NCBI GenBank assembly: GCA_017642625.1
Contig: JAGCOQ010000107.1
Span: 1-5,060, forward strand
DNA length: 5,060 nt
Origin: Alphaproteobacteria bacterium
Lineage (GTDB): Bacteria; Pseudomonadota; Alphaproteobacteria; Rs-D84
Direction: 5' to 3'
Shown: one piece after another, positions 4,724 to 5,060 of the stretch
Position numbering within the stretch: the first letter of the stretch is position 1
Layout of the letters: each line of letters starts with the position of its first letter
Notes under the pieces: model-generated
Seen by the model: the letters and a program-made list of their open reading frames with translations, nothing else
Told to the model about the DNA's origin: nothing
Databases searched by the model: none
Program-made: the position numbers and the translations under genes

Positions 4724-5060
4724 TGCGGCGATTTTTTAGTGCGATTTTAGTGCTGGTGTTAAGCGCGCAGTTTGGCGTGGCGTGGGCTGTTGACACTTGC
4801 ACTGGCACTGATTTTTATGATGATGAATTAGAGGCGTGTACCCCATGTCCAAATGGGTATAATTATAATGGTGATGATGGTAAAACCGATGTTTCCCAGT
4901 GCCAAATACAATGTGCAGCCGGAACTTACATTCGCGATGCGGGGGTTTATGGATATATACGATTGGAATATTTGGAAAGCAATGGTGATGCATACATAAA
5001 TACTGGATTCAAACATAACCCCGCTGCTGGTACAATTCGTGGTGAAATTCGTGTCGGTGC
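4723..5060 (+). CDS. Secreted Cys-rich protein with LamG/lectin-like domain start, 3'-partial
   Basis: The frame is open from ATG 4723 to the right edge (112 codons plus two bases). Residues 1-22 form a standard signal peptide: MRRFF, a hydrophobic core (AILVLVL) and AWA before a likely signal peptidase I cut after Ala22. A Cys-rich module follows with C26, C39, C42, C60 and C64; the CTPCPNGYNYN and CQIQCAAGTY pieces resemble EGF/TNFR-like or GCC2/GCC3 repeats. From about residue 81, LEYLESNGDAYINTGF matches the EYIESTGTQYIDTG-type opening of LamG/concanavalin-like domains common in gut bacterial and phage surface proteins. It is probably exported to the periplasm or cell surface, with a carbohydrate- or host-binding role as inference. 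An in-frame ATG at 4690 would add 11 charged residues and lacks a Shine-Dalgarno; 4723 is preferred, coupled to the leader ORF. Confidence 0.8.
   Translation, partial: MRRFFSAILVLVLSAQFGVAWAVDTCTGTDFYDDELEACTPCPNGYNYNGDDGKTDVSQCQIQCAAGTYIRDAGVYGYIRLEYLESNGDAYINTGFKHNPAAGTIRGEIRVG

Noticed and set aside
4736..4993. His-rich minus-strand open frame
   Set aside because: The His runs are the complement of GAT/GGT-rich Asp/Gly codons in the secreted protein; no start signals are seen.
1..5060. UGA recoding, because no gene in the window ends in TGA
   Set aside because: Only five stops are visible, all TAA or TAG, and no gene contains an internal TGA; Trp is encoded by TGG throughout.

Overview
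The window looks like bacterial chromosome of modest GC content with dense genes, all on the + strand, strong Shine-Dalgarno sites and U-tailed hairpin terminators. A tRNA-Gly(GCC) with encoded CCA and a secreted, Cys-patterned protein of a kind I associate with uncultured host-associated (gut) bacteria suggest an uncultured, possibly alphaproteobacterial, lineage. That placement is a guess; Bacteria and Gram-negative-style promoters are better supported.

Left part (1-3127): a run of four genes with no recognisable family, closed by one strong terminator. The first is cut by the left window edge: its frame is open from base 2, so the GTG at 80 is not its real start. It is a large two-part protein with an acidic linker and an SSB-like acidic C-terminal tip (EDDMPF). 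Two small soluble proteins of 102 and 100 residues follow at about 20-base spacing. After a 60-base gap comes a 325-residue protein with two membrane segments, a long LEA/apolipoprotein-like helical region and a C-terminal CPRCGH knuckle. The first three genes are very probably one transcript; the fourth may also have its own weak promoter.

Middle (3128-3449): a tRNA-Gly(GCC) with its own promoter and a terminator, then an unusual spacer. In that spacer the last 14 bases of the tRNA and its terminator are present a second time, exactly 104 bases downstream, behind a GC-rich palindrome and a 10-base exact complement of the tRNA T-arm/acceptor 3' strand. This is the most unusual structural feature in the window.

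Right part (3396-5060): a single-gene unit for GMP reductase (guaC), which returns GMP to IMP in purine salvage, with its own promoter, a GTG start and a terminator one base after the stop. Next is a strong promoter and Shine-Dalgarno driving a 21-codon leader ORF whose TAA overlaps the ATG of a secreted protein (TAATG). That protein has a signal peptide, a CxxC-type Cys-rich module and the start of a LamG/lectin-like domain, and runs off the right edge.
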